The notes under the pieces: generated by a model | The model's input: the letters and a program-made list of their open reading frames with translations, nothing else | Told to the model about the DNA's origin: nothing | Databases searched by the model: none | Translations under genes and position numbers: made by a program | Assembly (NCBI GenBank): GCA_009782245.1 | Contig: WRKK01000312.1 | Coordinates: 1-12,235, forward strand | Origin: Defluviitaleaceae bacterium | GTDB taxonomy: Bacteria; Bacillota; Clostridia; Lachnospirales; WQUN01 | Direction: 5' to 3' | DNA: 12,235 nucleotides | Part shown: positions 1 through 7,483 of the stretch, piece after piece | Layout of the letters: the number at the start of each line of letters is the position of its first letter | Position numbering within the stretch: position 1 is the first letter of the stretch

Positions 1-1
1 A

Positions 2-256
2 CCGACAGAGCCAACCGAGCCGACAGAGCCAACCGAGCCAGAAGAGCCAACCGAGCCAGAAGAGCCAACCGAGCCAACAGAGCCAACCGAGCCAGAAGAG
101 CCAACCGAGCCAGAAGAGCCAACCGAGCCAGAAGAACCAACCGAGCCAGAAGAACCAACCGAGCCTGAAGAGCCCGAAGAGCCCGAAGAACCAACAGAAC
201 CCGAGCAACCCGAAGAACCCGAACAACCAACAGCACCAACCGAACCCACATTCCCA
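2..256 (+). repeat. In-frame Pro/Thr/Glu-rich repeat linker (PTEP/EEP units)
   Basis: About 85 codons made of PTEP, PEEP and PTEPEE units, degenerating to PEQ and PTAP at the 3' end, in the same frame as the lyase. DNA repeats are imperfect 6- and 12-bp units of the CCAACCGAGCCAGAAGAG type. It is a proline-rich, acidic, probably extended linker joining an unseen upstream part (signal peptide, perhaps more modules) to the first beta-rich module. It continues upstream of the window, so its full length is unknown. Confidence 0.85.
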
Positions 257-3200
257 ATGCCGCCGCAACGCCCTGGTGGGGCTACTCGGCTTACTTTGCC
301 GCCTATCGGAACTATCATCGACTTTGAAGACAGCGAAATACCGCCTGGCGAAATTATAGGTGCGGCGGGTTCGCCAATGGCAAACTTTGGCAGAGGGTCA
401 ATTTTTGTTGACGGCAGTTTTGGCACGGGGAACAGCGTTTTACGCATGAACCCGCCTGGAGAAGGTCAAGCTGCTATCGGCATTGGGAACGTTGCCGCCG
501 CATCTACCCTTATGCAATGGCGTTTGCCCCTAATCTCTGGCGAATGGAATATCGGCAACAACAATATTCTTGAATTTGACTTTGATTGGTGGCCAGATAC
601 CACGCGCCCAACAACCAACTCTATGGACATTGTACTTTGGGACGGCGATGACAGAGTTTTGACTATCCACAGCGTAGGCGTAAACACAGCTATAACTTCC
701 AATGTCAACATAAGATATTATGCAGGAAATGTACGTGCACACGGCACAGAACCTGATTTGCCAGCACACACACACGAGCCGCTGGACATGGCTTTCCGCA
801 CCGCTCTTTCTGGTGTGAACATAATGGACCCCGACCGTGCGGCTATTCCTGTGCGTTTGCGTGTTGATTTGCTTAGACGTGAGGCAATCGTGCAAATTGG
901 CACTTACATAGGCGAACCTTTGCCGATTCCGTCCGATAATTTGACCCACTTCGGCATGGATATAACCCGAGCCCAAGGGCAAAGCTGGAACAGGCAAAAT
1001 GACTGGACAATCGAACGTGAACAAAGCCACGGACAACGCATAGATAACATCGAGATAGGCGGAATGTTTGACTCAACTCCGCCGCCGAATATTTACCCAA
1101 CCGAGGTAACAATATCGGGTGCTGCAACCGTCAACCTAGCTTTCGGTGCGGGTGCAGACGAAACTTTACTTGAAACATATTTACACGCCACCGTGTCGCC
1201 TTTGAACGCCACCGACAGAGATGTTACGTGGACAGTAGCGGTTACGCCGCTTGCTGGCGGCGAGGGCAATCCAGCTGTAATCGAATATACAATCGATGAA
1301 AACGATATAAGCATCACAGCAATCGGCGAGGGTACAGCAACGATAACCGCAACAGCGAATATGTACCCAACAGGCGGAACGCCGTACGCCGCAACAGTAA
1401 CCATCAATGTTACATATGTACCGCCGCTACCAGAGCCAACCCCCAATTTTGCGGCATTGTTGCCGTTGCTTGGAGCAGGAGCATTTGACGAATGGAATTT
1501 CCTGTTTGGCTCTAACTTTACCATTAACAATTTTTGGAATTTCTCTGGCACAACGGCTGGCGACCAACGCAGGGTTAGCACGCCCGAAACTTTGCCAGGC
1601 GAAACAGAGCCTTGGAACCACTTTATGGAATGGATATTAGTTGGGCAATCTGGCGACAGAGCCATAAATAACCCATTGCCAGCAATCGTTGCAGGTTCGC
1701 AAGTTTTCCTTACTTTTGACCTACTTTCAGGTGCAGACACCGCAAGGGGCGGCAACCCTGACGAAAACGCCATTGATTACGTGCTGTTAAGCGGCGCGGA
1801 TCAACTGCTTACTATAAGAACCGTCCGAAACGCCGCCGCACAGCCAAGAATCGGTGCTTTTGCAGGGGCAAGAGATGCCGCAGGTGCCTCCAACATGGAC
1901 AGCTTGAACCACCCCGATTTTGTGATGTTTGACAGCGTTGTCAATATTCCAAACTGGGAAAATGAGTGGTTTACTTATGGCGTTCTTTTGGATTTTATGC
2001 ACCAAGAGGCAACAATAACGGTTATCCGCCGTGGAATTTTTGACACCGTAACGGAAACGTGGACTTACGGCGAAGTTGTCGGGGCTTACACCGTGCCGTT
2101 TGCGGGTACTTTTGTGGATTCTTTCAATATTTCTGGCCGCAGGACGGCTGGCAACAACTTTAACCCAGTCGCAACTTCTCCGAGAGGATTGGACAACTTG
2201 TACTTCTTCTACCAAGAATTTACCGACACAACCGTTTTGGAAGTTCTCGCACCAGAGGAATTGCTGGGCAGACCGTCCACGCCAAATAATCCTAGCCCAA
2301 ATGCTCAACTTTGGCAAAATTGGTTTATAACCGCCAATATCGGCACAGCGGAATCCGCTTTGGGCTTGCCAAGTATTATAAATGCCGTAACGCAAGCAGG
2401 AAATGTCGTGCCAATGCCCGTAACTTGGGCGGTTACGGAAGTTCCGTGGTGGCGGCAGCGTGATATTTTAACTGGGCAAACTTTTGCCGCTCCGCCAATG
2501 CAGTACAACCCGCAACAAACGGGCGTTTTCACTTTCACGGGAACATTGCAAAATGTGCCTGGCTTGGCGTATAATTATATGTCCATAGAGCCGCAAATTT
2601 TTGTGGAAAACCGCCATGCAACGCCGCTAACAACAGCACCTCGTTCTGCGGAATGGCTTAACCGTGGCTTGGTTGCTGGGCCTGTAAACAGCGGCGGCGG
2701 AATTTTGGTGCAATGGCGGCTACTTGCCACAGAATACGGCATAAATCGCACATTTAACCTATATCGCAACGGCACAAGAGTAAACACCAGCCCAATAACC
2801 ACGCTAAATTACACCGACAGAGCAGGTTCGGTGGGCGACAGCTATGTATTGCAAGTTATCCAAACAGGCGAAAGAACGCCGTCATTTGTGGCTTTGCCGC
2901 AAAACTTTTTGGAAATAGAAGTGCAACGCCCTAATTCTCGCAATTTATTGGGCGATGCCGCAGGAAATGACATAACTTTCACTATAAACGATATGTCCGT
3001 CGCCGATGTCAACAAGGACGGCATTTACGAGATTTTAGTAAACTGGACACCAAATATGCAGCAAGACCCAGGTTTGGCGGCAAGGCACACAGGCCCCACA
3101 ATTTTTGACCTTTATACGATGGAGGGCGAATTATTGTGGCGTATAAACTTGGGCGTAAATATCCCATCTTCTGCCCACCACAGCCCGTTTACTTTCTTTG

Positions 3201-5878
3201 ATTTAGACCAAAACGGTGCGGCAGAATTTGCCGTAAAAACCGCCGACGGCACAAGAGTATATCACCCAGACCCCGAAACAGGGCTTGTACGTGAAACTTT
3301 CGAGGGCGGAACGCCTGTTTATGTAATCGGCGGAAACGGCGTAAACAATAACGGCGGCAAAAATTACGATGCCCTGCTAGTAAACGCCCGTGCCAACGGC
3401 TGGTTTGTGGGAAATGTAGTAAGCCACCCCGAAAATGTATGGACGGGCGGATTTACCAACCCAGTAACGGGAATTGCGAACACTTCGGCGATAGGGCGTG
3501 TAAACAACGGCCCAGAATTTTTCACAGTTTTCAACGGTTTAACGGGACTTCCGATTGATACAATCGAATTTTTCGCACCGTACGGAATCCGCAGAGGACA
3601 ATGGGAAGACGGCAACCAAAACCGCTCCGACCGCTTTATGCAAGGCTTGGCGTTTATGCCACGTGGCGGCGTTGACGGCGCAGTTCCTTATCCAACTGTA
3701 ATAGAGGGTCGTCAGCACTATGGGCCGCACCACGTAAAAGCGGTGCAACTTATAGACGGACGGCTGCAAACAATTTGGACTTACGATTTCAGAGAATGGG
3801 ACGCTGGCGGCAACCAAGGCAACCACAACTTGACGGTTGCGGACGTTACGGGCAGCGGCTACGATGCCGTTATATTCGGCTCGAAGGCACTTGACCACCG
3901 TGGGCACGTGTTATGGAGTTCAACTGGCACACGTGGCACAATAGTTTCGGTGCATGGCGATGCTTTGCATATGTCCGTTATGACCGCCGACAGCGATAGG
4001 TTCTACCGCTTTAGCCCACACGAGGCTGGCCCGCCAAACAACGTAACCCTGCACGATGCCGCTACTGGTCGCCCCGTCTGGACGTACAACTCTCCTATGG
4101 GCGATGTTGGGCGCGGCACGGCTGGCAATATCACGCCGCTACCAGGCTTTGAAGTATGGGCATCTAACACGCCGATTCACAATATAGTAACGGGCGAAAT
4201 GATAACCATTTTGGGCGGCGCTGATACGGGCTACGGCGGCGGAAGTGTTCCCGTCAACCACATGATATATTGGACAGGACAGCTTACAAGGCAATTTTTG
4301 GACGGCCCAAACAACGGCCCAATGTTCATTTCAACCTTGACAAACTTTAATATGTCCAACAACACGGCACAACATCAGCTAGTGCAACGCTTTTACGAAA
4401 CTTTGTCCAACAACGGCACAAAAGCCAACCCTGGGCTACACGCCGACGTTTTTGGCGATTGGCGCGAGGAAGTAATAGTGCGGAGAAACGACAACCAAGC
4501 GATAAGGATATATTTTACTGACTTCCCAACGGATTATGTAATTTACACCCTAATGCACGACCCAGTTTATCGCATGGCAGTAGCGTGGCAGAACAATGTT
4601 TACAATCAGCCCACACATTTAGGCTTTTATCTGGGACCTGATATTTCTGCTGATGTTACCGCAAGAAGATTGCCAAGACCAAATATCCGCCTAACGTTTG
4701 ACGGTTCGTATTCTGAAATAGAAGAACCAGACGGCGGAGACGGCGATGGCAACGGCGGCGACCAAGGCGGCGGAGACGGCGGAACAACGCCACCGCCACC
4801 AGGAGAAACAACGCCACCGCCAGGCGGCACAACTCCACCACCAGAGGAAACAACGCCACCACCAGGGGAAACGACACCACCACCAGGAGGAACAACACCA
4901 CCTCCAGGCGGCACAACGCCACCACCAGGCGGAACAGCACCACCGTCAGCCCCAGGCTGGGAATTGCCGCAAGTGCCAATCGTACCGCCAAACGACAATG
5001 CTCCATCGTGGCGGCCACGTGCATCAACCAGAAATTTGCGTGAAAACAGAGCAAACAGAATAGCGGCACAACCCACGCCAGCAGAAACAGCGGAAGAAAG
5101 TGATGTCCGCACCGAAATAGAAATTCTCGGCATGGAAGATTTGCAGGATATAAACATTCCAGGGCTGTTGTTGATGTTTGAAACGCTTATTTTCCTGAAT
5201 GACGGCGAAACTGATGCAACCGATGCAATAGATGCAATAGACGGCACAGCACTAGTAAGCATCAGCATTGCAGATTTGGAACTTACCCCCGAACAGCTTG
5301 AATTTTTGGTTGCGGTGCTAATTTTCACGGACGGCGACAATGTCAACTTTATCACTATCGAGGGCGTTTTGGACGGCGATATTTTCAACTTTTACACTAG
5401 CGAAAGCGGCTTGTTTGGCTTAATGCTAATGGAACGCCCATCAGAACCCGCCCCAACCGCCGCACCAGAGCCAGAGCCAATCGCACCAATAACAGCGCCA
5501 GCCGTGCCAACCGCACAAACAAACGAAATTCGCTTGCAAATCGGCTTAGCAGAGTTTCAAGTTAATGGCGTTAACATGAACGGCGAAGTTGCACCGTTTA
5601 TCGATGCCGCATACAACCGCACAATGGTACCGCTCCGCCTTATTTCAGAGGCGTTGGGTGCAACCGTAACGTGGTCGGAAGAAACTAGCACGGTAACTAT
5701 CTCGCAAAATGGCGTGGTTATTCCGTTGCAAGTCGGCGTTCCTTTGCCAGACAATATGGGAATCCCCGTTATAGTCAACGGCAGAACGTTTGTTCCTGTT
5801 GCGTATATCGGCGAAATGTTGGGCGCTGAAGTGCGTTGGGATCCCGAAGAAAGTGCGGTTTATATTTCTGGCAACTAG
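2..5878 (+). CDS. Secreted multimodular rhamnogalacturonan lyase, family PL11 (5' partial)
   Basis: Predicted to cleave the rhamnose-galacturonate backbone of rhamnogalacturonan-I outside the cell by beta-elimination. The frame is open from base 2; the ATG at 257 is internal with no ribosome binding site, so start and signal peptide lie upstream. Modules (residues of this 1958-residue fragment, approximate): 1-85 Pro/Thr/Glu linker; 104-358 beta-rich module; 363-478 Big_2-like Ig fold; 494-738 second copy of the beta-rich module; 744-870 another Ig-like region; 872-1547 PL11 domain; 1575-1650 Gly/Asp then TTPPP linker; 1701-1811 unassigned; 1843-1958 copper-amine-oxidase-N-like domain. PL11 signatures include calcium-type loops DVNKDG (nt 3005) and DLDQNG (nt 3200), KTADGT, GNHNLTVADV, NNGTK (Lys1474), GDWREEV, LMHDPVYR and VYNQPTH (Tyr1534). 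From memory, NGTK and this Tyr match active-site residues of Bacillus YesW. Bacillus YesW is essentially the catalytic domain alone. Endo versus exo action cannot be decided here. It ends in TAG before a probable terminator. Confidence 0.93.
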   Translation, partial: PTEPTEPTEPTEPEEPTEPEEPTEPTEPTEPEEPTEPEEPTEPEEPTEPEEPTEPEEPEEPEEPTEPEQPEEPEQPTAPTEPTFPMPPQRPGGATRLTLPPIGTIIDFEDSEIPPGEIIGAAGSPMANFGRGSIFVDGSFGTGNSVLRMNPPGEGQAAIGIGNVAAASTLMQWRLPLISGEWNIGNNNILEFDFDWWPDTTRPTTNSMDIVLWDGDDRVLTIHSVGVNTAITSNVNIRYYAGNVRAHGTEPDLPAHTHEPLDMAFRTALSGVNIMDPDRAAIPVRLRVDLLRREAIVQIGTYIGEPLPIPSDNLTHFGMDITRAQGQSWNRQNDWTIEREQSHGQRIDNIEIGGMFDSTPPPNIYPTEVTISGAATVNLAFGAGADETLLETYLHATVSPLNATDRDVTWTVAVTPLAGGEGNPAVIEYTIDENDISITAIGEGTATITATANMYPTGGTPYAATVTINVTYVPPLPEPTPNFAALLPLLGAGAFDEWNFLFGSNFTINNFWNFSGTTAGDQRRVSTPETLPGETEPWNHFMEWILVGQSGDRAINNPLPAIVAGSQVFLTFDLLSGADTARGGNPDENAIDYVLLSGADQLLTIRTVRNAAAQPRIGAFAGARDAAGASNMDSLNHPDFVMFDSVVNIPNWENEWFTYGVLLDFMHQEATITVIRRGIFDTVTETWTYGEVVGAYTVPFAGTFVDSFNISGRRTAGNNFNPVATSPRGLDNLYFFYQEFTDTTVLEVLAPEELLGRPSTPNNPSPNAQLWQNWFITANIGTAESALGLPSIINAVTQAGNVVPMPVTWAVTEVPWWRQRDILTGQTFAAPPMQYNPQQTGVFTFTGTLQNVPGLAYNYMSIEPQIFVENRHATPLTTAPRSAEWLNRGLVAGPVNSGGGILVQWRLLATEYGINRTFNLYRNGTRVNTSPITTLNYTDRAGSVGDSYVLQVIQTGERTPSFVALPQNFLEIEVQRPNSRNLLGDAAGNDITFTINDMSVADVNKDGIYEILVNWTPNMQQDPGLAARHTGPTIFDLYTMEGELLWRINLGVNIPSSAHHSPFTFFDLDQNGAAEFAVKTADGTRVYHPDPETGLVRETFEGGTPVYVIGGNGVNNNGGKNYDALLVNARANGWFVGNVVSHPENVWTGGFTNPVTGIANTSAIGRVNNGPEFFTVFNGLTGLPIDTIEFFAPYGIRRGQWEDGNQNRSDRFMQGLAFMPRGGVDGAVPYPTVIEGRQHYGPHHVKAVQLIDGRLQTIWTYDFREWDAGGNQGNHNLTVADVTGSGYDAVIFGSKALDHRGHVLWSSTGTRGTIVSVHGDALHMSVMTADSDRFYRFSPHEAGPPNNVTLHDAATGRPVWTYNSPMGDVGRGTAGNITPLPGFEVWASNTPIHNIVTGEMITILGGADTGYGGGSVPVNHMIYWTGQLTRQFLDGPNNGPMFISTLTNFNMSNNTAQHQLVQRFYETLSNNGTKANPGLHADVFGDWREEVIVRRNDNQAIRIYFTDFPTDYVIYTLMHDPVYRMAVAWQNNVYNQPTHLGFYLGPDISADVTARRLPRPNIRLTFDGSYSEIEEPDGGDGDGNGGDQGGGDGGTTPPPPGETTPPPGGTTPPPEETTPPPGETTPPPGGTTPPPGGTTPPPGGTAPPSAPGWELPQVPIVPPNDNAPSWRPRASTRNLRENRANRIAAQPTPAETAEESDVRTEIEILGMEDLQDINIPGLLLMFETLIFLNDGETDATDAIDAIDGTALVSISIADLELTPEQLEFLVAVLIFTDGDNVNFITIEGVLDGDIFNFYTSESGLFGLMLMERPSEPAPTAAPEPEPIAPITAPAVPTAQTNEIRLQIGLAEFQVNGVNMNGEVAPFIDAAYNRTMVPLRLISEALGATVTWSEETSTVTISQNGVVIPLQVGVPLPDNMGIPVIVNGRTFVPVAYIGEMLGAEVRWDPEESAVYISGN
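4784..4950 (+). repeat. TTPPPG heptad linker (21-bp repeats) in the lyase gene
   Basis: Seven TTPPP-type heptads (TTPPPGG, TTPPPGE, TTPPPEE; the first has an extra Pro) plus a degenerate TAPPSAP follow a Gly/Asp-rich stretch. The DNA is a 21-bp tandem repeat with third-position variation. Linkers of this kind separate catalytic and accessory modules in secreted clostridial glycan-active enzymes; here it divides the PL11 domain from the C-terminal modules. The low-complexity DNA also creates long open frames on the opposite strand, which are shadows. Confidence 0.88.
5527..5875 (+). other. Copper-amine-oxidase-N-like C-terminal domain of the lyase
   Basis: The last roughly 115 residues carry two related half-repeats: RTMVPLRLISEALGATVTW followed by TVTI, and RTFVPVAYIGEMLGAEVRW followed by AVYI. 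This is the hallmark of the domain family Pfam calls Cu_amine_oxidN1 (PF07833), common at the ends of secreted proteins of Paenibacillus and Clostridia. Despite the name it has no amine oxidase activity of its own; its role is usually assumed to be cell-envelope association or structural. No LPXTG, SLH or dockerin module is visible, so this domain is the best candidate for surface retention (inference). Confidence 0.85.
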
Positions 5879-5920
5879 CCAAAATGAAATTGTGAACCAT
5901 TAAAACGGTTAAAACCGTGG

Positions 5921-5966
5921 GTGCTGGCTTGGCTCGCTTGGGCTAAGTCAGCACACCAATCTTTTT
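5921..5966 (+). terminator. Probable Rho-independent terminator after the lyase gene
   Basis: GTGCTGGCTT (5921-5930) pairs with AAGTCAGCAC (5945-5954) through ten base pairs including one G-U; a few more wobble pairs can form inside the loop. CTTTTT follows at 5961-5966, six bases past the stem, so the T-tract is short and offset. A smaller hairpin (ACGGTT/AACCGT, 5905-5918) lies just upstream. It suggests the lyase is transcribed separately from the transporter, though read-through is possible. Confidence 0.5.
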
Positions 5967-6032
5967 AGTAATTTTAGCCAAAGTCATTGCAGAAAAAACC
6001 TATCATTTATGAAAAATTGCACAAATTTTGCG

Positions 6033-6052
6033 AAAATTTTTGCAAAAATTTT
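6033..6052. promoter_or_regulatory. Perfect 20-bp A/T palindrome, candidate operator
   Basis: The arm AAAATTTTTG is followed immediately by its reverse complement, centred on TTGCAA, with no loop. CG flanks both arms, offset by two T residues on the right. Similar half-words (TTGCAC, AAATTTTGCG) occur just before it. It lies about 95 bp upstream of the binding-protein start codon. A loop-less palindrome fits a dimeric regulator site better than a terminator hairpin; the regulator is unknown. A/T-rich palindromes can also arise by chance. Confidence 0.35.
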
Positions 6053-6065
6053 TTCGTAATTGCTA

Positions 6066-6100
6066 TTGACACGGCTGCTCCTTTGTGGAAAAATTAGATA
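6066..6100 (+). promoter_or_regulatory. Weak promoter candidate for the transporter genes
   Basis: A perfect -35 hexamer TTGACA lies at 6066-6071. No good -10 sits at ideal spacing: 17 bp downstream is AAAAAT (6089-6094), and TAGATA (6095-6100) is too far. The region is A/T-rich and directly follows the palindrome at 6033-6052, so it is the likeliest place for the promoter, but the exact hexamers are uncertain. Confidence 0.3.
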
Positions 6101-6146
6101 GTCAGCAAGGAAAAAAACAAAAAAACAGAAACGAGAGGAAATCAGT

Positions 6147-7415
6147 ATGAAAAAATCATTTATTTTAGCAACACTGCTCTTAGTTACAGGCTTGTTGACC
6201 GCTTGCGGCAGCGATGAAACCAACCTTACATTCGGTTGGTGGGGAAACCCAACCCGCAATGAGCAAACGACCGCAGTATTAAACCTGTTTATGGAAGAAA
6301 ACGAGGGCGTTTTTGTGGAAGAATTGCAAGCTGGCTGGGGCGATTATTGGCCAATGCTCCGCACGTTAGCACCCGCTGGCGATTTGCCAGATGTCATTCA
6401 AATGGACTGGTCAACTTTGCTTGAATTTAGGGAAAACGATTTACTTGTTGATTTAACGCCAATGTTTAATGACGGGCGTATAAGAACCGCAAATATCCCG
6501 CAAACTGTAATCGAGGGCGGTCGTGTTGGCGGCGGAATTTACGCAATCTCGGCGGGTATGAACGTTACGGCAATGGTTTACAACACAACATTGCTGACCG
6601 AACTAGGCTTGTCTGCCCCAAGAAACATAACGTTACAGCAATTTATAGATTTAAGCCGCGAAATATACGCACTTTCAGGAGTGCGGACAAATTGGGCGTT
6701 TAACGACCCCGCAAACCAAATGGAAATTCATTTGCGCGCGCAGGGCGTGGTTATGCTAGAATCCAACGGAATGGGCGGCAGCCCCGCTAATTACGAGGAA
6801 TTTTTTGAAGTAATAGCCTTGGGAATCGCAGAGGGCTGGCATATTCGCTCGGAAGATATGGCGGGCCGCGACGGCACAGCACAAGATCCGCTGGTTTATC
6901 CGCCAAATATGGATAACCCCAATTTGCGTACATGGAATACTCCTGTATGGTCAAACATGATAGTTGCGTTGGCTGACAACGCACCAGCAGGCGTAGAATT
7001 AGCAATGACTACATATCCGTCCACAAACCCGCTAGTTTCCAACTTTGGCAGAGCATCGATGTTTTTATCGATAACCACGCAAAGCGACAACGTGGACGAA
7101 GCGGCAGCATTAATCGATTTTTGGCTGAATGACGAGCGTCCGCACCGCATTATGATGGCGGAACGTGGCGTTATTCCAAACACGCAAATTGCAGAAATTA
7201 TTTATCCGTCTTTGCCAGTGCTAAATCAGGTGCAATCGGAATTTGTTTCTTGGATGGGCGACAATTCAACGCCAGTAAATCCGCCACGCCCAGAGGGTTC
7301 GGCTGAAATTATTGACGAATTAGTCCGCATAACAGAACTGGTGGCACTCGAACAGCTTTCTCCACAGCAAGCGGCATTGGATTTCTTTAATTTTGGAAAC
7401 AACGTGTTAAACTAG
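6147..7415 (+). CDS. yesO: YesO-like rhamnogalacturonan oligosaccharide ABC transporter binding lipoprotein
   Basis: Extracellular lipid-anchored receptor of a carbohydrate ABC importer (CUT1 type), presumed to bind unsaturated rhamnogalacturonan oligosaccharides. The 422-residue product begins with a basic N-terminus, a hydrophobic segment and lipobox LTAC with lipidated Cys20. Family features include LTFGWWG near the mature N-terminus, LPDVIQMDWSTL, a GGIYAISAGMNVTAMVYN segment, FLSITTQSDNVDEAAALIDF, and a C-terminal NPPRPEGSAEIIDELV. The first and last stretches closely recall Bacillus subtilis YesO (about 427 residues, from memory). AGAGGA at 6134-6139 sits seven bases before the ATG. It is followed by two permease genes, and a hairpin at 7433-7451 may reduce transcription into them, as receptors are usually needed in excess. 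Substrate is inferred from neighbours and YesO likeness. Confidence 0.92.
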   Translation: MKKSFILATLLLVTGLLTACGSDETNLTFGWWGNPTRNEQTTAVLNLFMEENEGVFVEELQAGWGDYWPMLRTLAPAGDLPDVIQMDWSTLLEFRENDLLVDLTPMFNDGRIRTANIPQTVIEGGRVGGGIYAISAGMNVTAMVYNTTLLTELGLSAPRNITLQQFIDLSREIYALSGVRTNWAFNDPANQMEIHLRAQGVVMLESNGMGGSPANYEEFFEVIALGIAEGWHIRSEDMAGRDGTAQDPLVYPPNMDNPNLRTWNTPVWSNMIVALADNAPAGVELAMTTYPSTNPLVSNFGRASMFLSITTQSDNVDEAAALIDFWLNDERPHRIMMAERGVIPNTQIAEIIYPSLPVLNQVQSEFVSWMGDNSTPVNPPRPEGSAEIIDELVRITELVALEQLSPQQAALDFFNFGNNVLN

Positions 7416-7432
7416 GAAATATAACTCGGTAA

Positions 7433-7458
7433 GGGCGGGCAATGCTCGCCCTTTATTT
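7433..7458 (+). terminator. Intra-operon hairpin with T-rich tail (attenuator-like)
   Basis: GGGCGGGC (7433-7440) pairs with GCTCGCCC (7444-7451), eight pairs including one G-U, around a three-base AAT loop. TTTATTT follows at 7452-7458. Lying between the receptor gene and the first permease, it could act as a leaky terminator or an RNA-stabilising 3' structure, giving more receptor than permease. An in-frame ATG at 7442 lies within this hairpin and is therefore an unlikely start for the next gene. Confidence 0.55.
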
Positions 7459-7465
7459 CCACCGC

Positions 7466-7483
7466 AAAGGAGATGTTTTTTTG
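7466..7483 (+). promoter_or_regulatory. Ribosome binding site and TTG start of the first permease
   Basis: AAAGGAG at 7466-7472 is eight bases before TTG at 7481-7483, an ideal spacing. The upstream in-frame ATG at 7442 has no such site and is in the loop of a hairpin. The TTG start gives a product beginning MEKAILSEK of 312 residues, close to the roughly 309 residues of YesP. Confidence 0.75.

Noticed and set aside
4627..5388. Long open frame on the minus strand opposite the lyase linker
   Set aside because: It mirrors the TTPPP repeat and flanking coding DNA, giving a Gly/Val-rich low-complexity product. No ribosome site or family motif; the + strand frame is clearly the coding one.
5879..6146. 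Small gene or structured RNA in the lyase-transporter spacer, including a minus-strand frame at 5984-6259
   Set aside because: The minus frame is A/T-rich, overlaps the start and signal peptide region of the binding protein, and has no ribosome site. No riboswitch or tRNA fold was recognised; only the terminator, palindrome and promoter candidate are supported.
7442..7480. ATG at 7442 as start of the first permease
   Set aside because: It lies in the loop of a hairpin and lacks a ribosome binding site; TTG at 7481 has AAAGGAG at ideal spacing and gives the family length.
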